DNA of 64,000 bases, from the NCBI RefSeq assembly GCF_050003625.1, contig NC_134398.1:75073635-75137634 (forward strand), read 5' to 3'. How positions within the stretch are numbered: the stretch's first letter is position 1; every line of letters starts with the position of its first letter. A program made the translations under genes and the position numbers. Positions 30,001 to 44,600 of this stretch are shown one piece after another. This DNA is from Haematobia irritans (Eukaryota; Arthropoda; Insecta; Diptera; Muscidae). The notes under the pieces were generated by a model. The model searched no databases. It was not told where the DNA came from and saw only the letters and a list, made by a program, of their open reading frames with translations.

Positions 30001-33000
30001 GACAGACAGACAGACAGACGGACAGACAGACGGACAGACAGACAGACGGACATCGCTAAATCGACTCAGAATTTAATTCTAAGCCGATCCGTATACTAAA
30101 AGGTTGGTCTATGATTACTCCTTCTTGGCGTTACATACAAATGCACAAACTTATTATACCCTGTACCACAGTAGTGGTGAAGGGTATAAATATGGGAAAC
30201 GTTTAAATCTGAAGCAATTTTAAGGAAACTTCGAAAAAGTTTATTTATGATTTATCGCTCGATATATATGTATGAGAAGTTTAGGAAAATTAGAGTCATT
30301 TTTATAACTTTTCGACTAAGCAGTGGCGATTTTACAAGGAAAATGTTGGTATTTTGACCATTTTTGACGAAATCAGAAAAACATATATATGGGAGCTATA
30401 TCTAAATCTGAACCGATTTCAACCAAATTTGGCACGCATAGCTACAATGCTAATTCTACTCCCTGTGCAAAATTTCAACTAAATCGGAGTTAAAAATTGG
30501 CCTCTGTGGTCTTATGAGTGTAAATCGGGCGAAAGCTTTATATGGGAGATATATCCAAATCTGAACCGATTTCAAGCAAATTTGGCACGCATAGTTACAA
30601 CGCTAATTCTACTCCCTATGCAAAATTTCAACTAAATCGGAGCAAAAAATTGGCCTCTGTGGGCAAATGAGTGTAAATCGGGCGAAAGCTATATATGGGA
30701 GCTATATCTAAATCTGAACCGATTTTGCTGATATTTTGCAAGTTTTTCGAGACTCATAAAATATTCGGATGTACGGAATTTGAGGAAGATCGGTTGATAT
30801 ACACGCCAATTATGACCAGATCGGTGAAAAATATATATGGCGGCTATATCTAAATCTGAACCGATTTTTTCCAAAATCAATAGGGATCGTCTTTGAGCCG
30901 AAACAGGACCCTATACCAAATTTTAGGACAATCGGACTAAAACTGCGAGCTGTACTTTGCACACAAAAATACATCAACAGACAGACAGACAGACGGACAG
31001 ACAGACGGACAGACAGACAGACGGACATCGCTAAATCGACTCAGAATTTAATTCTAAGCCGATCCGTATACTAAAAGGTTGGTCTATGATTACTCCTTCT
31101 TGGCGTTACATACAAATGCACAAACTTATTATACCCTGTACCACAGTAGTGGTGAAGGGTATAAATATGGGAAACGTTTAAATCTGAAGCAATTTTAAGG
31201 AAACTTCGAAAAAGTTTATTTATGATTTATCGCTCGATATATATGTATGAGAAGTTTAGGAAAATTAGAGTCATTTTTACAACTTTTCGACTAAGCAGTG
31301 GCGATTTTACAAGGAAAATGTTGGTATTTTGACCATTTTTGACGAAATCAGAAAAACATATATATGGGAGCTATATCTAAATCTGAACCGATTTCAACCA
31401 AATTTGGCACGCATAGCTACAATGCTAATTCTACTCCCTGTGCAAAATTTCAACTAAATCGGAGTTAAAAATTGGCCTCTGTGGTCTTATGAGTGTAAAT
31501 CGGGCGAAAGCTTTATATGGGAGATATATCCAAATCTGAACCGATTTCAAGCAAATTTGGCACGCATAGTTACAACGCTAATTCTACTCCCTATGCAAAA
31601 TTTCAACTAAATCGGAGCAAAAAGTTCGCCTCTGTGGGCAAATGAGTGTAAATCGGGCGAAAGCTATATATGGGAGCTATATCTAAATCTGAACCGATTT
31701 TGCTGATATTTTGCAAGTTTTTCTAGACTCATAAAATATTCGGATGTACGGAATTTGAGGAAGATCGGTTGATATACACGCCAATTATGACCAGATCGGT
31801 GAAAAATATATATGGCGGCTATATCTAAATCTGAACCGATTTTTTCCAAAATCAATAGGGATCGTCTTTGAGCCGAAACAGGACCCTATACCAAATTTTA
31901 GGACAATCGGACTAAAACTGCGAGCTGTACTTTGCACACAAAAATACATCAACAGACAGACAGACAGACAGACAGACGGACAGACAGACGGACAGACAGA
32001 CAGACGGACATCGCTAAATCGACTCAGAATTTAATTCTAAGCCGATCCGTATACTAAAAGGTTGGTCTATGATTACTCCTTCTTGGCGTTACATACAAAT
32101 GCACAAACTTATTATACCCTGTACCACAGTAGTGGTGAAGGGTATAAATATGGGAAACGTTTAAATCTGAAGCAATTTTAAGGAAACTTCGAAAAAGTTT
32201 ATTTATGATTTATCGCTCGATATATATGTATGAGAAGTTTAGGAAAATTAGAGTCATTTTTACAACTTTTCGACTAAGCAGTGGCGATTTTACAAGGAAA
32301 ATGTTGGTATTTTGACCATTTTTGACGAAATCAGAAAAACATATATATGGGAGCTATATCTAAATCTGAACCGATTTCAACCAAATTTGGCACGCATAGC
32401 TACAATGCTAATTCTACTCCCTGTGCAAAATTTCAACTAAATCGGAGTTAAAAATTGGCCTCTGTGGTCTTATGAGTGTAAATCGGGCGAAAGCTTTATA
32501 TGGGAGATATATCCAAATCTGAACCGATTTCAAGCAAATTTGGCACGCATAGTTACAACGCTAATTCTACTCCCTATGCAAAATTTCAACTAAATCGGAG
32601 CAAAAAATTGGCCTCTGTGGGCAAATGAGTGTAAATCGGGCGAAAGCTATATATGGGAGCTATATCTAAATCTGAACCGATTTTGCTGATATTTTTCAAG
32701 TTTTTCGAGACTCATAAAATATTCGGATGTACGGAATTTGAGGAAGATCGGTTGATATACACGCCAATTATGACCAGATCGGTGAAAAATATATATGGCG
32801 GCTATATCTAAATCTGAACCGATTTTTTCCAAAATCAATAGGGATCGTCTTTGAGCCGAAACAGGACCCTATACCAAATTTTAGGACAATCGGACTAAAA
32901 CTGCGAGCTGTACTTTGCACACAAAAATACATCAACAGACAGACAGACAGACAGACAGACGGACAGACAGACGGACAGACAGACAGACGGACATCGCTAA

Positions 33001-34924
33001 ATCGACTCAGAATTTAATTCTAAGCCGATCCGTATACTAAAAGGTTGGTCTATGATTACTCCTTCTTGGCGTTACATACAAATGCACAAACTTATTATAC
33101 CCTGTACCACAGTAGTGGTGAAGGGTATAAATATGGGAAACGTTTAAATCTGAAGCAATTTTAAGGAAACTTCGAAAAAGTTTATTTATGATTTATCGCT
33201 CGATATATATGTATGAGAAGTTTAGGAAAATTAGAGTCATTTTTACAACTTTTCGACTAAGCAGTGGCGATTTTACAAGGAAAATGTTGGTATTTTGACC
33301 ATTTTTGACGAAATCAGAAAAACATATATATGGGAGCTATATCTAAATCTGAACCGATTTCAACCAAATTTGGCACGCATAGCTACAATGCTAATTCTAC
33401 TCCCTGTGCAAAATTTCAACTAAATCGGAGTTAAAAATTGGCCTCTGTGGTCTTATGAGTGTAAATCGGGCGAAAGCTTTATATGGGAGATATATCCAAA
33501 TCTGAACCGATTTCAAGCAAATTTGGCACGCATAGTTACAACGCTAATTCTACTCCCTATGCAAAATTTCAACTAAATCGGAGCAAAAAATTGGCCTCTG
33601 TGGGCAAATGAGTGTAAATCGGGCGAAAGCTATATATGGGAGCTATATCTAAATCTGAACCGATTTTGCTGATATTTTGCAAGTTTTTCTAGACTCATAA
33701 AATATTCGGATGTACGGAATTTGAGGAAGATCGGTTGATATACACGCCAATTATGACCAGATCGGTGAAAAATATATATGGCGGCTATATCTAAATCTGA
33801 ACCGATTTTTTCCAAAATCAATAGGGATCGTCTTTGAGCCGAAACAGGACCCTATACCAAATTTTAGGACAATCGGACTAAAACTGCGAGCTGTACTTTG
33901 CACACAAAAATACATCAACAGACAGACAGACAGACAGACAGACGGACAGACAGACGGACAGACAGACGGACAGACAGACGGACAGACAGACAGACGGACA
34001 TCGCTAAATCGACTCAGAATTTAATTCTAAGCCGATCCGTATACTAAAAGGTTGGTCTATGATTACTCCTTCTTGGCGTTACATACAAATGCACAAACTT
34101 ATTATACCCTGTACCACAGTAGTGGTGAAGGGTATAAATATGGGAAACGTTTAAATCTGAAGCAATTTTAAGGAAACTTCGAAAAAGTTTATTTATGATT
34201 TATCGCTCGATATATATGTATGAGAAGTTTAGGAAAATTAGAGTCATTTTTACAACTTTTCGACTAAGCAGTGGCGATTTTACAAGGAAAATGTTGGTAT
34301 TTTGACCATTTTTGACGAAATCAGAAACACATATATATGGGAGCTATATCTAAATCTGAACCGATTTCAACCAAATTTGGCACGCATAGCTACAATGCTA
34401 ATTCTACTCCCTGTGCAAAATTTCAACTAAATCGGAGTTAAAAATTGGCCTCTGTGGTCTTATGAGTGTAAATCGGGCGAAAGCTTTATATGGGAGATAT
34501 ATCCAAATCTGAACCGATTTCAAGCAAATTTGGCACGCATAGTTACAACGCTAATTCTACTCCCTATGCAAAATTTCAACTAAATCGGAGCAAAAAATTG
34601 GCCTCTGTGGGCAAATGAGTGTAAATCGGGCGAAAGCTATATATGGGAGCTATATCTAAATCTGAACCGATTTTGCTGATATTTTGCAAGTTTTTCGAGA
34701 CTCATAAAATATTCGGATGTACGGAATTTGAGGAAGATCGGTTGATATACACGCCAATTATGACCAGATCGGTGAAAAATATATATGGCGGCTATATCTA
34801 AATCTGAACCGATTTTTTCCAAAATCAATAGGGATCGTCTTTGAGCCGAAACAGGACCCTATACCAAATTTTAGGACAATCGGACTAAAACTGCGAGCTG
34901 TACTTTGCACACAAAAATACATCA

Positions 34925-34962
<38 letters not shown>

Positions 34963-37900
34963 GGACAGACAGACGGACAGACAGACAGACGGACATCGCT
35001 AAATCGACTCAGAATTTAATTCTAAGCCGATCCGTATACTAAAAGGTTGGTCTATGATTACTCCTTCTTGGCGTTACATACAAATGCACAAACTTATTAT
35101 ACCCTGTACCACAGTAGTGGTGAAGGGTATAAATATGGGAAACGTTTAAATCTGAAGCAATTTTAAGGAAACTTCGAAAAAGTTTATTTATGATTTATCG
35201 CTCGATATATATGTATGAGAAGTTTAGGAAAATTAGAGTCATTTTTACAACTTTTCGACTAAGCAGTGGCGATTTTACAAGGAAAATGTTGGTATTTTGA
35301 CCATTTTTGACGAAATCAGAAAAACATATATATGGGAGCTATATCTAAATCTGAACCGATTTCAACCAAATTTGGCACGCATAGCTACAATGCTAATTCT
35401 ACTCCCTGTGCAAAATTTCAACTAAATCGGAGTTAAAAATTGGCCTCTGTGGTCTTATGAGTGTAAATCGGGCGAAAGCTTTATATGGGAGATATATCCA
35501 AATCTGAACCGATTTCAAGCAAATTTGGCACGCATAGTTACAACGCTAATTCTACTCCCTATGCAAAATTTCAACTAAATCGGAGCAAAAAATTGGCCTC
35601 TGTGGGCAAATGAGTGTAAATCGGGCGAAAGCTATATATGGGAGCTATATCTAAATCTGAACCGATTTTGCTGATATTTTGCAAGTTTTTCGAGACTCAT
35701 AAAATATTCGGATGTACGGAATTTGAGGAAGATCGGTTGATATACACGCCAATTATGACCAGATCGGTGAAAAATATATATGGCGGCTATATCTAAATCT
35801 GAACCGATTTTTTCCAAAATCAATAGGGATCGTCTTTGAGCCGAAACAGGACCCTATACCAAATTTTAGGACAATCGGACTAAAACTGCGAGCTGTACTT
35901 TGCACACAAAAATACATCAACAGACAGACAGACAGACGGACAGACAGACGGACAGACAGACAGACGGACAGACGGACATCGCTAAATCGACTCAGAATTT
36001 AATTCTAAGCCGATCCGTATACTAAAAGGTTGGTCTATGATTACTCCTTCTTGGCGTTACATACAAATGCACAAACTTATTATACCCTGTACCACAGTAG
36101 TGGTGAAGGGTATAAATATGGGAAACGTTTAAATCTGAAGCAATTTTAAGGAAACTTCGAAAAAGTTTATTTATGATTTATCGCTCGATATATATGTATG
36201 AGAAGTTTAGGAAAATTAGAGTCATTTTTACAACTTTTCGACTAAGCAGTGGCGATTTTACAAGGAAAATGTTGGTATTTTGACCATTTTTGACGAAATC
36301 AGAAAAACATATATATGGGAGCTATATCTAAATCTGAACCGATTTCAACCAAATTTGGCACGCATAGCTACAATGCTAATTCTACTCCCTGTGCAAAATT
36401 TCAACTAAATCGGAGTTAAAAATTGGCCTCTGTGGTCTTATGAGTGTAAATCGGGCGAAAGCTTTATATGGGAGATATATCCAAATCTGAACCGATTTCA
36501 AGCAAATTTGACACGCATAGTTACAACGCTAATTCTACTCCCTATGCAAAATTTCAACTAAATCGGAGCAAAAAAATGGCCTCTGTGGGCAAATGAGTGT
36601 AAATCGGGCGAAAGCTATATATGGGAGCTATATCTAAATCTGAACCGATTTTGCTGATATTTTGCAAGTTTTTCGAGACTCATAAAATATTCGGATGTAC
36701 GGAATTTGAGGAAGATCGGTTGATATACACGCCAATTATGACCAGATCGGTGAAAAATATATATGGCGGCTATATCTAAATCTGAACCGATTTTTTCCAA
36801 AATCAATAGGGATCGTCTTTGAGCCGAAACAGGACCCTATACCAAATTTTAGGACAATCGGACTAAAACTGCGAGCTGTACTTTGCACACAAAAATACAT
36901 CAACAGACAGACAGACAGACAGACAGACGGACAGACAGACGGACAGACAGACGGACAGACAGACAGACGGACATCGCTAAATCGACTCAGAATTTAATTC
37001 TAAGCCGATCCGTATACTAAAAGGTTGGTCTATGATTACTCCTTCTTGGCGTTACATACAAATGCACAAACTTATTATACCCTGTACCACAGTAGTGGTG
37101 AAGGGTATAAATATGGGAAACGTTTAAATCTGAAGCAATTTTAAGGAAACTTCGAAAAAGTTTATTTATGATTTATCGCTCGATATATATGTATGAGAAG
37201 TTTAGGAAAATTAGAGTCATTTTTACAACTTTTCGACTAAGCAGTGGCGATTTTACAAGGAAAATGTTGGTATTTTGACCATTTTTGACGAAATCAGAAA
37301 ATATCAGCTATATCTAAATCTGAACCGATTTCAACCAAATTTGGCACGCATAGCTACAATGCTAATTCTACTCCCTGTGCAAAATTTCAACTAAATCGGA
37401 GCAAAAAATTGGCCTCTGTGGGCAAATGAGTGTAAATCGGGCGAAAGCTATATATGGGAGCTATATCTAAATCTGAACCGATTTTGCTGATATTTTGCAA
37501 GTTTTTCTAGACTCATAAAATATTCGGATGTACGGAATTTGAGGAAGATCGGTTGATATACACGCCAATTATGACCAGATCGGTGAAAAATATATATGGC
37601 GGCTATATCTAAATCTGAACCGATTTTTTCCAAAATCAATAGGGATCGTCTTTGAGCCGAAACAGGACCCTATACCAAATTTTAGGACAATCGGACTAAA
37701 ACTGCGAGCTGTACTTTGCACACAAAAATACATCAACAGACAGACAGACAGAAAGACGGACAGACAGACGGACAGACAGACAGACGGACATCACTAAATC
37801 GACTCAGAATTTAATTCTAAGCCGATCCGTATACTAAAAGGTTGGTCTATGATTACTCCTTCTTGGCGTTACATACAAATGCACAAACTTATTATACCCT

Positions 37901-40441
37901 GTACCACAGTAGTGGTGAAGGGTATAAATATGGGAAACGTTTAAATCTGAAGCAATTTTAAGGAAACTTCGAAAAAGTTTATTTATGATTTATCGCTCGA
38001 TATATATGTATGAGAAGTTTAGGAAAATTAGAGTCATTTTTACAACTTTTCGACTAAGCAGTGGCGATTTTACAAGGAAAATGTTGGTATTTTGACCATT
38101 TTTGACGAAATCAGAAAAACATATATATGGGAGCTATATCTAAATCTGAACCGATTTCAACCAAATTTGGCACGCATAGCTACAATGCTAATTCTACTCC
38201 CTGTGCAAAATTTCAACTAAATCGGAGTTAAAAATTGGCCTCTGTGGTCTTATGAGTGTAAATCGGGCGAAAGCTTTATATGGGAGATATATCCAAATCT
38301 GAACCGATTTCAAGCAAATTTGGCACGCATAGTTACAACGCTAATTCTACTCCCTATGCAAAATTTCAACTAAATCGGAGCAAAAAATTGGCCTCTGTGG
38401 GCAAATGAGTGTAAATCGGGCGAAAGCTATATATGGGAGCTATATCTAAATCTGAACCGATTTTGCTGATATTTTGCAAGTTTTTCGAGACTCATAAAAT
38501 ATTCGGATGTACGGAATTTGAGGAAGATCGGTTGATATACACGCCAATTATGACCAGATCGGTGAAAAATATATATGGCGGCTATATCTAAATCTGAACC
38601 GATTTTTTCCAAAATCAATAGGGATCGTCTTTGAGCCGAAACAGGACCCTATACCAAATTTTAGGACAATCGGACTAAAACTGCGAGCTGTACTTTGCAC
38701 ACAAAAATACATCAACAGACAGACAGACAGACAGACGGACAGACAGACGGACAGACAGACAGACGGACATCGCTAAATCGACTCAGAATTTAATTCTAAT
38801 CCGATCCGTATACTAAAAGGTTGGTCTATGATTACTCCTTCTTGGCGTTACATACAAATGCACAAACTTATTATACCCTGTACCACAGTAGTGGTGAAGG
38901 GTATAAATATGGGAAACGTTTAAATCTGAAGCAATTTTAAGGAAACTTCGAAAAAGTTTATTTATGATTTATCGCTCGATATATATGTATGAGAAGTTTA
39001 GGAAAATTAGAGTCATTTTTACAACTTTTCGACTAAGCAGTGGCGATTTTACAAGGAAAATGTTGGTATTTTGACCATTTTTGACGAAATCAGAAAAACA
39101 TATATATGGGAGCTATATCTAAATCTGAACCGATTTCAACCAAATTTGGCACGCATAGCTACAATGCTAATTCTACTCCCTGTGCAAAATTTCAACTAAA
39201 TCGGAGTTAAAAATTGGCCTCTGTGGTCTTATGAGTGTAAATCGGGCGAAAGCTTTATATGGGAGATATATCCAAATCTGAACCGATTTCAAGCAAATTT
39301 GGCACGCATAGTTACAACGCTAATTCTACTCCCTATGCAAAATTTCAACTAAATCGGAGCAAAAAATTGGCCTCTGTGGGCAAATGAGTGTAAATCGGGC
39401 GAAAGCTATATATGGGAGCTATATCTAAATCTGAACCGATTTTGCTGATATTTTGCAAGTTTTTCGAGACTCATAAAATATTCGGATGTACGGAATTTGA
39501 GGAAGATCGGTTGATATACACGCCAATTATGACCAGATCGGTGAAAAATATATATGGCGGCTATATCTAAATCTGAACCGATTTTTTCCAAAATCAACAG
39601 GGATCGTCTTTGACCCGAAACAGGACCCTATACCAAATTTTAGGACAATCGGACTAAAACTGCGAGCTGTACTTTGCACACAAAAATACATCAACAGACA
39701 GACAGACAGACGGACAGACAGACGGACAGACAGACAGACGGACATCGCTAAATCGACTCAGAATTTAATTCTAAGCCGATCCGTATACTAAAAGGTTGGT
39801 CTATGATTACTCCTTCTTGGCGTTACATACAAATGCACAAACTTATTATACCCTGTACCACAGTAGTGGTGAAGGGTATAAATATGGGAAACGTTTAAAT
39901 CTGAAGCAATTTTAAGGAAACTTCGAAAAAGTTTATTTATGATTTATCGCTCGATATATATGTATGAGAAGTTTAGGAAAATTAGAGTCATTTTTACAAC
40001 TTTTCGACTAAGCAGTGGCGATTTTACAAGGAAAATGTTGGTATTTTGACCATTTTTGACGAAATCAGAAAAACATATATATGGGAGCTATATCTAAATC
40101 TGAACCGATTTCAACCAAATTTGGCACGCATAGCTACAATGCTAATTCTACTCCCTGTGCAAAATTTCAACTAAATCGGAGTTAAAAATTGGCCTCTGTG
40201 GTCTTATGAGTGTAAATCGGGCGAAAGCTTTATATGGGAGATATATCCAAATCTGAACCGATTTCAAGCAAATTTGGCACGCATAGTTACAACGCTAATT
40301 CTACTCCCTATGCAAAATTTCAACTAAATCGGAGCAAAAAATTGGCCTCTGTGGGCAAATGAGTGTAAATCGGGCGAAAGCTATATATGGGAGCTATATC
40401 TAAATCTGAACCGATTTTGCTGATATTTTGCAAGTTTTTCG
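25767..40441 (+). repeat. Higher-order repeat, copy 2 (15 monomers)
   Basis: This is the second tandem copy of the preceding block. By eye I noted very few differences: one GACA unit lost in the microsatellite near 36,910, one base in the microsatellite near 30,985 compared with 16,306, and 'tttaaact' at 11,980 versus 'tttcaact' here. That is far more alike than adjacent monomers are to each other, so the duplication is either very recent or an assembly product. The right limit lies between 40,441 and the next microsatellite at about 40,670. Confidence 0.88.
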
Positions 40442-41600
40442 AGACTCATAAAATATTCGGATGTACGGAATTTGAGGAAGATCGGTTGATATACACGCCA
40501 ATTATGACCAGATCGGTGAAAAATATATATGGCGGCTATATCTAAATCTGAACCGATTTTTTCCAAAATCAATAGGGATCGTCTTTGAGCCGAAACAGGA
40601 CCCTATACCAAATTTTAGGACAATCGGACTAAAACTGCGAGCTGTACTTTGCACACAAAAATACATCAACAGACAGACAGACAGACAGACAGACAGACGG
40701 ACAGACAGACGGACAGACAGACGGACAGACAGACAGACGGACATCGCTAAATCGACTCAGAATTTAATTCTAAGCCGATCCGTATACTAAAAGGTTGGTC
40801 TATGATTACTCCTTCTTGGCGTTACATACAAATGCACAAACTTATTATACCCTGTACCACAGTAGTGGTGAAGGGTATAAATATGGGAAACGTTTAAATC
40901 TGAAGCAATTTTAAGGAAACTTCGAAAAAGTTTATTTATGATTTATCGCTCGATATATATGTATGAGAAGTTTAGGAAAATTAGAGTCATTTTTACAACT
41001 TTTCGACTAAGCAGTGGCGATTTTACAAGGAAAATGTTGGTATTTTGACCATTTTTGACGAAATCAGAAAAACATATATATGGGAGCTATATCTAAATCT
41101 GAACCGATTTCAACCAAATTTGGCACGCATAGCTACAATGCTAATTCTACTCCCTGTGCAAAATTTCAACTAAATCGGAGTTAAAAATTGGCCTCTGTGG
41201 TCTTATGAGTGTAAATCGGGCGAAAGCTTTATATGGGAGATATATCCAAATCTGAACCGATTTCAAGCAAATTTGGCACGCATAGTTACAACGCTAATTT
41301 TACTCCCTATGCAAAATTTCAACTAAATCGGAGCAAAAAATTGGCCTCTGTGGGCAAATGAGTGTAAATCGGGCGAAAGCTATATATGGGAGCTATATCT
41401 AAATCTGAACCGATTTTGCTGATATTTTGCAAGTTTTTCGAGACTCATAAAATATTCGGATGTACGGAATTTGAGGAAGATCGGTTGATATACACGCCAA
41501 TTATGACCAGATCGGTGAAAAATATATATGGCGGCTATATCTAAATCTGAACCGATTTTTTCCAAAATCAATAGGGATCGTCTTTGAGCCGAAACAGGAC

Positions 41601-41610
41601 CCTATATCTA
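41601..41610 (+). other. Second copy of the 515-bp deletion junction
   Basis: The fusion is the same, base for base, as at 10,731-10,740, and it is followed by the same 1,015-bp step and the same microsatellite pattern. It therefore marks a partial third start of the 15-monomer block. Confidence 0.85.
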
Positions 41611-44600
41611 AATCTGAACCGATTTCAACCAAATTTGGCACGCATAGCTACAATGCTAATTCTACTCCCTGTGCAAAATTTCAACTAAATCGGAGTTAAA
41701 AATTGGCCTCTGTGGTCTTATGAGTGTAAATCGGGCGAAAGCTTTATATGGGAGATATATCCAAATCTGAACCGATTTCAAGCAAATTTGGCACGCATAG
41801 TTACAACGCTAATTCTACTCCCTATGCAAAATTTCAACTAAATCGGAGCAAAAAATTGGCCTCTGTGGGCAAATGAGTGTAAATCGGGCGAAAGCTATAT
41901 ATGGGAGCTATATCTAAATCTGAACCGATTTTGCTGATATTTTGCAAGTTTTTCTAGACTCATAAAATATTCGGATGTACGGAATTTGAGGAAGATCGGT
42001 TGATATACACGCCAATTATGACCAGATCGGTGAAAAATATATATGGCGGCTATATCTAAATCTGAACCGATTTTTTCCAAAATCAATAGGGATCGTCTTT
42101 GAGCCGAAACAGGACCCTATACCAAATTTTAGGACAATCGGACTAAAACTGCGAGCTGTACTTTGCACACAAAAATACATCAACAGACAGACAGACAGAC
42201 AGACGGACAGACAGACGGACAGACAGACGGACAGACAGACGGACAGACAGACGGACAGACAGACAGACGGACATCGCTAAATCGACTCAGAATTTAATTC
42301 TAAGCCGATCCGTATACTAAAAGGTTGGTCTATGATTACTCCTTCTTGGCGTTACATACAAATGCACAAACTTATTATACCCTGTACCACAGTAGTGGTG
42401 AAGGGTATAAATATGGGAAACGTTTAAATCTGAAGCAATTTTAAGGAAACTTCGAAAAAGTTTATTTATGATTTATCGCTCGATATATATGTATGAGAAG
42501 TTTAGGAAAATTAGAGTCATTTTTACAACTTTTCGACTAAGCAGTGGCGATTTTACAAGGAAAATGTTGGTATTTTGACCATTTTTGACGAAATCAGAAA
42601 AACATATATATGGGAGCTATATCTAAATCTGAACCGATTTCAACCAAATTTGGCACGCATAGCTACAATGCTAATTCTACTCCCTGTGCAAAATTTCAAC
42701 TAAATCGGAGTTAAAAATTGGCCTCTGTGGTCTTATGAGTGTAAATCGGGCGAAAGCTTTATATGGGAGATATATCCAAATCTGAACCGATTTCAAGCAA
42801 ATTTGGCACGCATAGTTACAACGCTAATTCTACTCCCTATGCAAAATTTCAACTAAATCGGAGCAAAAAATTGGCCTCTGTGGGCAAATGAGTGTAAATC
42901 GGGCGAAAGCTATATATGGGAGCTATATCTAAATCTGAACCGATTTTGCTGATATTTTGCAAGTTTTTCGAGACTCATAAAATATTCGGATGTACGGAAT
43001 TTGAGGAAGATCGGTTGATATACACGCCAATTATGACCAGATCGGTGAAAAATATATATGGCGGCTATATCTAAATCTGAACCGATTTTTTCCAAAATCA
43101 ATAGGGATCGTCTTTGAGCCGAAACAGGACCCTATACCAAATTTTAGGACAATCGGACTAAAACTGCGAGCTGTACTCTGCACACAAAAATACATCAACA
43201 GACAGACAGACAGACAGACAGACGGACAGACAGACGGACAGACAGACAGACAGACGGACATCGCTAAATCGACTCAGAATTTAATTCTAAGCCGATCCGT
43301 ATACTAAAAGGTTGGTCTATGATTACTCCTTCTTGGCGTTACATACAAATGCACAAACTTATTATACCCTGTACCACAGTAGTGGTGAAGGGTATAAATA
43401 TGGGAAACGTTTAAATCTGAAGCAATTTTAAGGAAACTTCGAAAAAGTTTATTTATGATTTATCGCTCGATATATATGTATGAGAAGTTTAGGAAAATTA
43501 GAGTCATTTTTATAACTTTTCGACTAAGCAGTGGCGATTTTACAAGGAAAATGTTGGTATTTTTACCATTTTTGACGAAATCAGAAAAACATATATATGG
43601 GAGCTATATCTAAATCTGAACCGATTTCAACCAAATTTGGCACGCATAGCTACAATGCTAATTCTACTCCCTGTGCAAAATTTCAACTAAATCGGAGTTA
43701 AAAATTGGCCTCTGTGGTCTTATGAGTGTAAATCGGGCGAAAGCTTTATATGGGAGATATATCCAAATCTGAACCGATTTCAAGCAAATTTGGCACGCAT
43801 AGTTACAACGCTAATTCTACTCCCTATGCAAAATTTCAACTAAATCGGAGCAAAAAATTGGCCTCTGTGGGCAAATGAGTGTAAATCGGGCGAAAGCTAT
43901 ATATGGGAGCTATATCTAAATCTGAACCGATTTTGCTGATATTTTGCAAGTTTTTCGAGACTCATAAAATATTCGGATGTACGGAATTTGAGGAAGATCG
44001 GTTGATATACACGCCAATTATGACCAGATCGGTGAAAAATATATATGGCGGCTATATCTAAATCTGAACCGATTTTTTCCAAAATCAATAGGGATCGTCT
44101 TTGAGCCGAAACAGGACCCTATACCAAATTTTAGGACAATCGGACTAAAACTGCGAGCTGTACTTTGCACACAAAAATACATCAACAGACAGACAGACAG
44201 ACGGACAGACAGACAGACGGACATCGCTAAATCGACTCAGAATTTAATTCTAAGCCGATCCGTATACTAAAAGGTTGGTCTATGATTACTCCTTCTTGGC
44301 GTTACATACAAATGCACAAACTTATTATACCCTGTACCACAGTAGTGGTGAAGGGTATAAATATGGGAAACGTTTAAATCTGAAGCAATTTTAAGGAAAC
44401 TTCGAAAAAGTTTATTTATGATTTATCGCTCGATATATATGTATGAGAAGTTTAGGAAAATTAGAGTCATTTTTACAACTTTTCGACTAAGCAGTGGCGA
44501 TTTTACAAGGAAAATGTTGGTATTTTGACCATTTTTGACGAAATCAGAAAAACATATATATGGGAGCTATATCTAAATCTGAACCGATTTCAACCAAATT

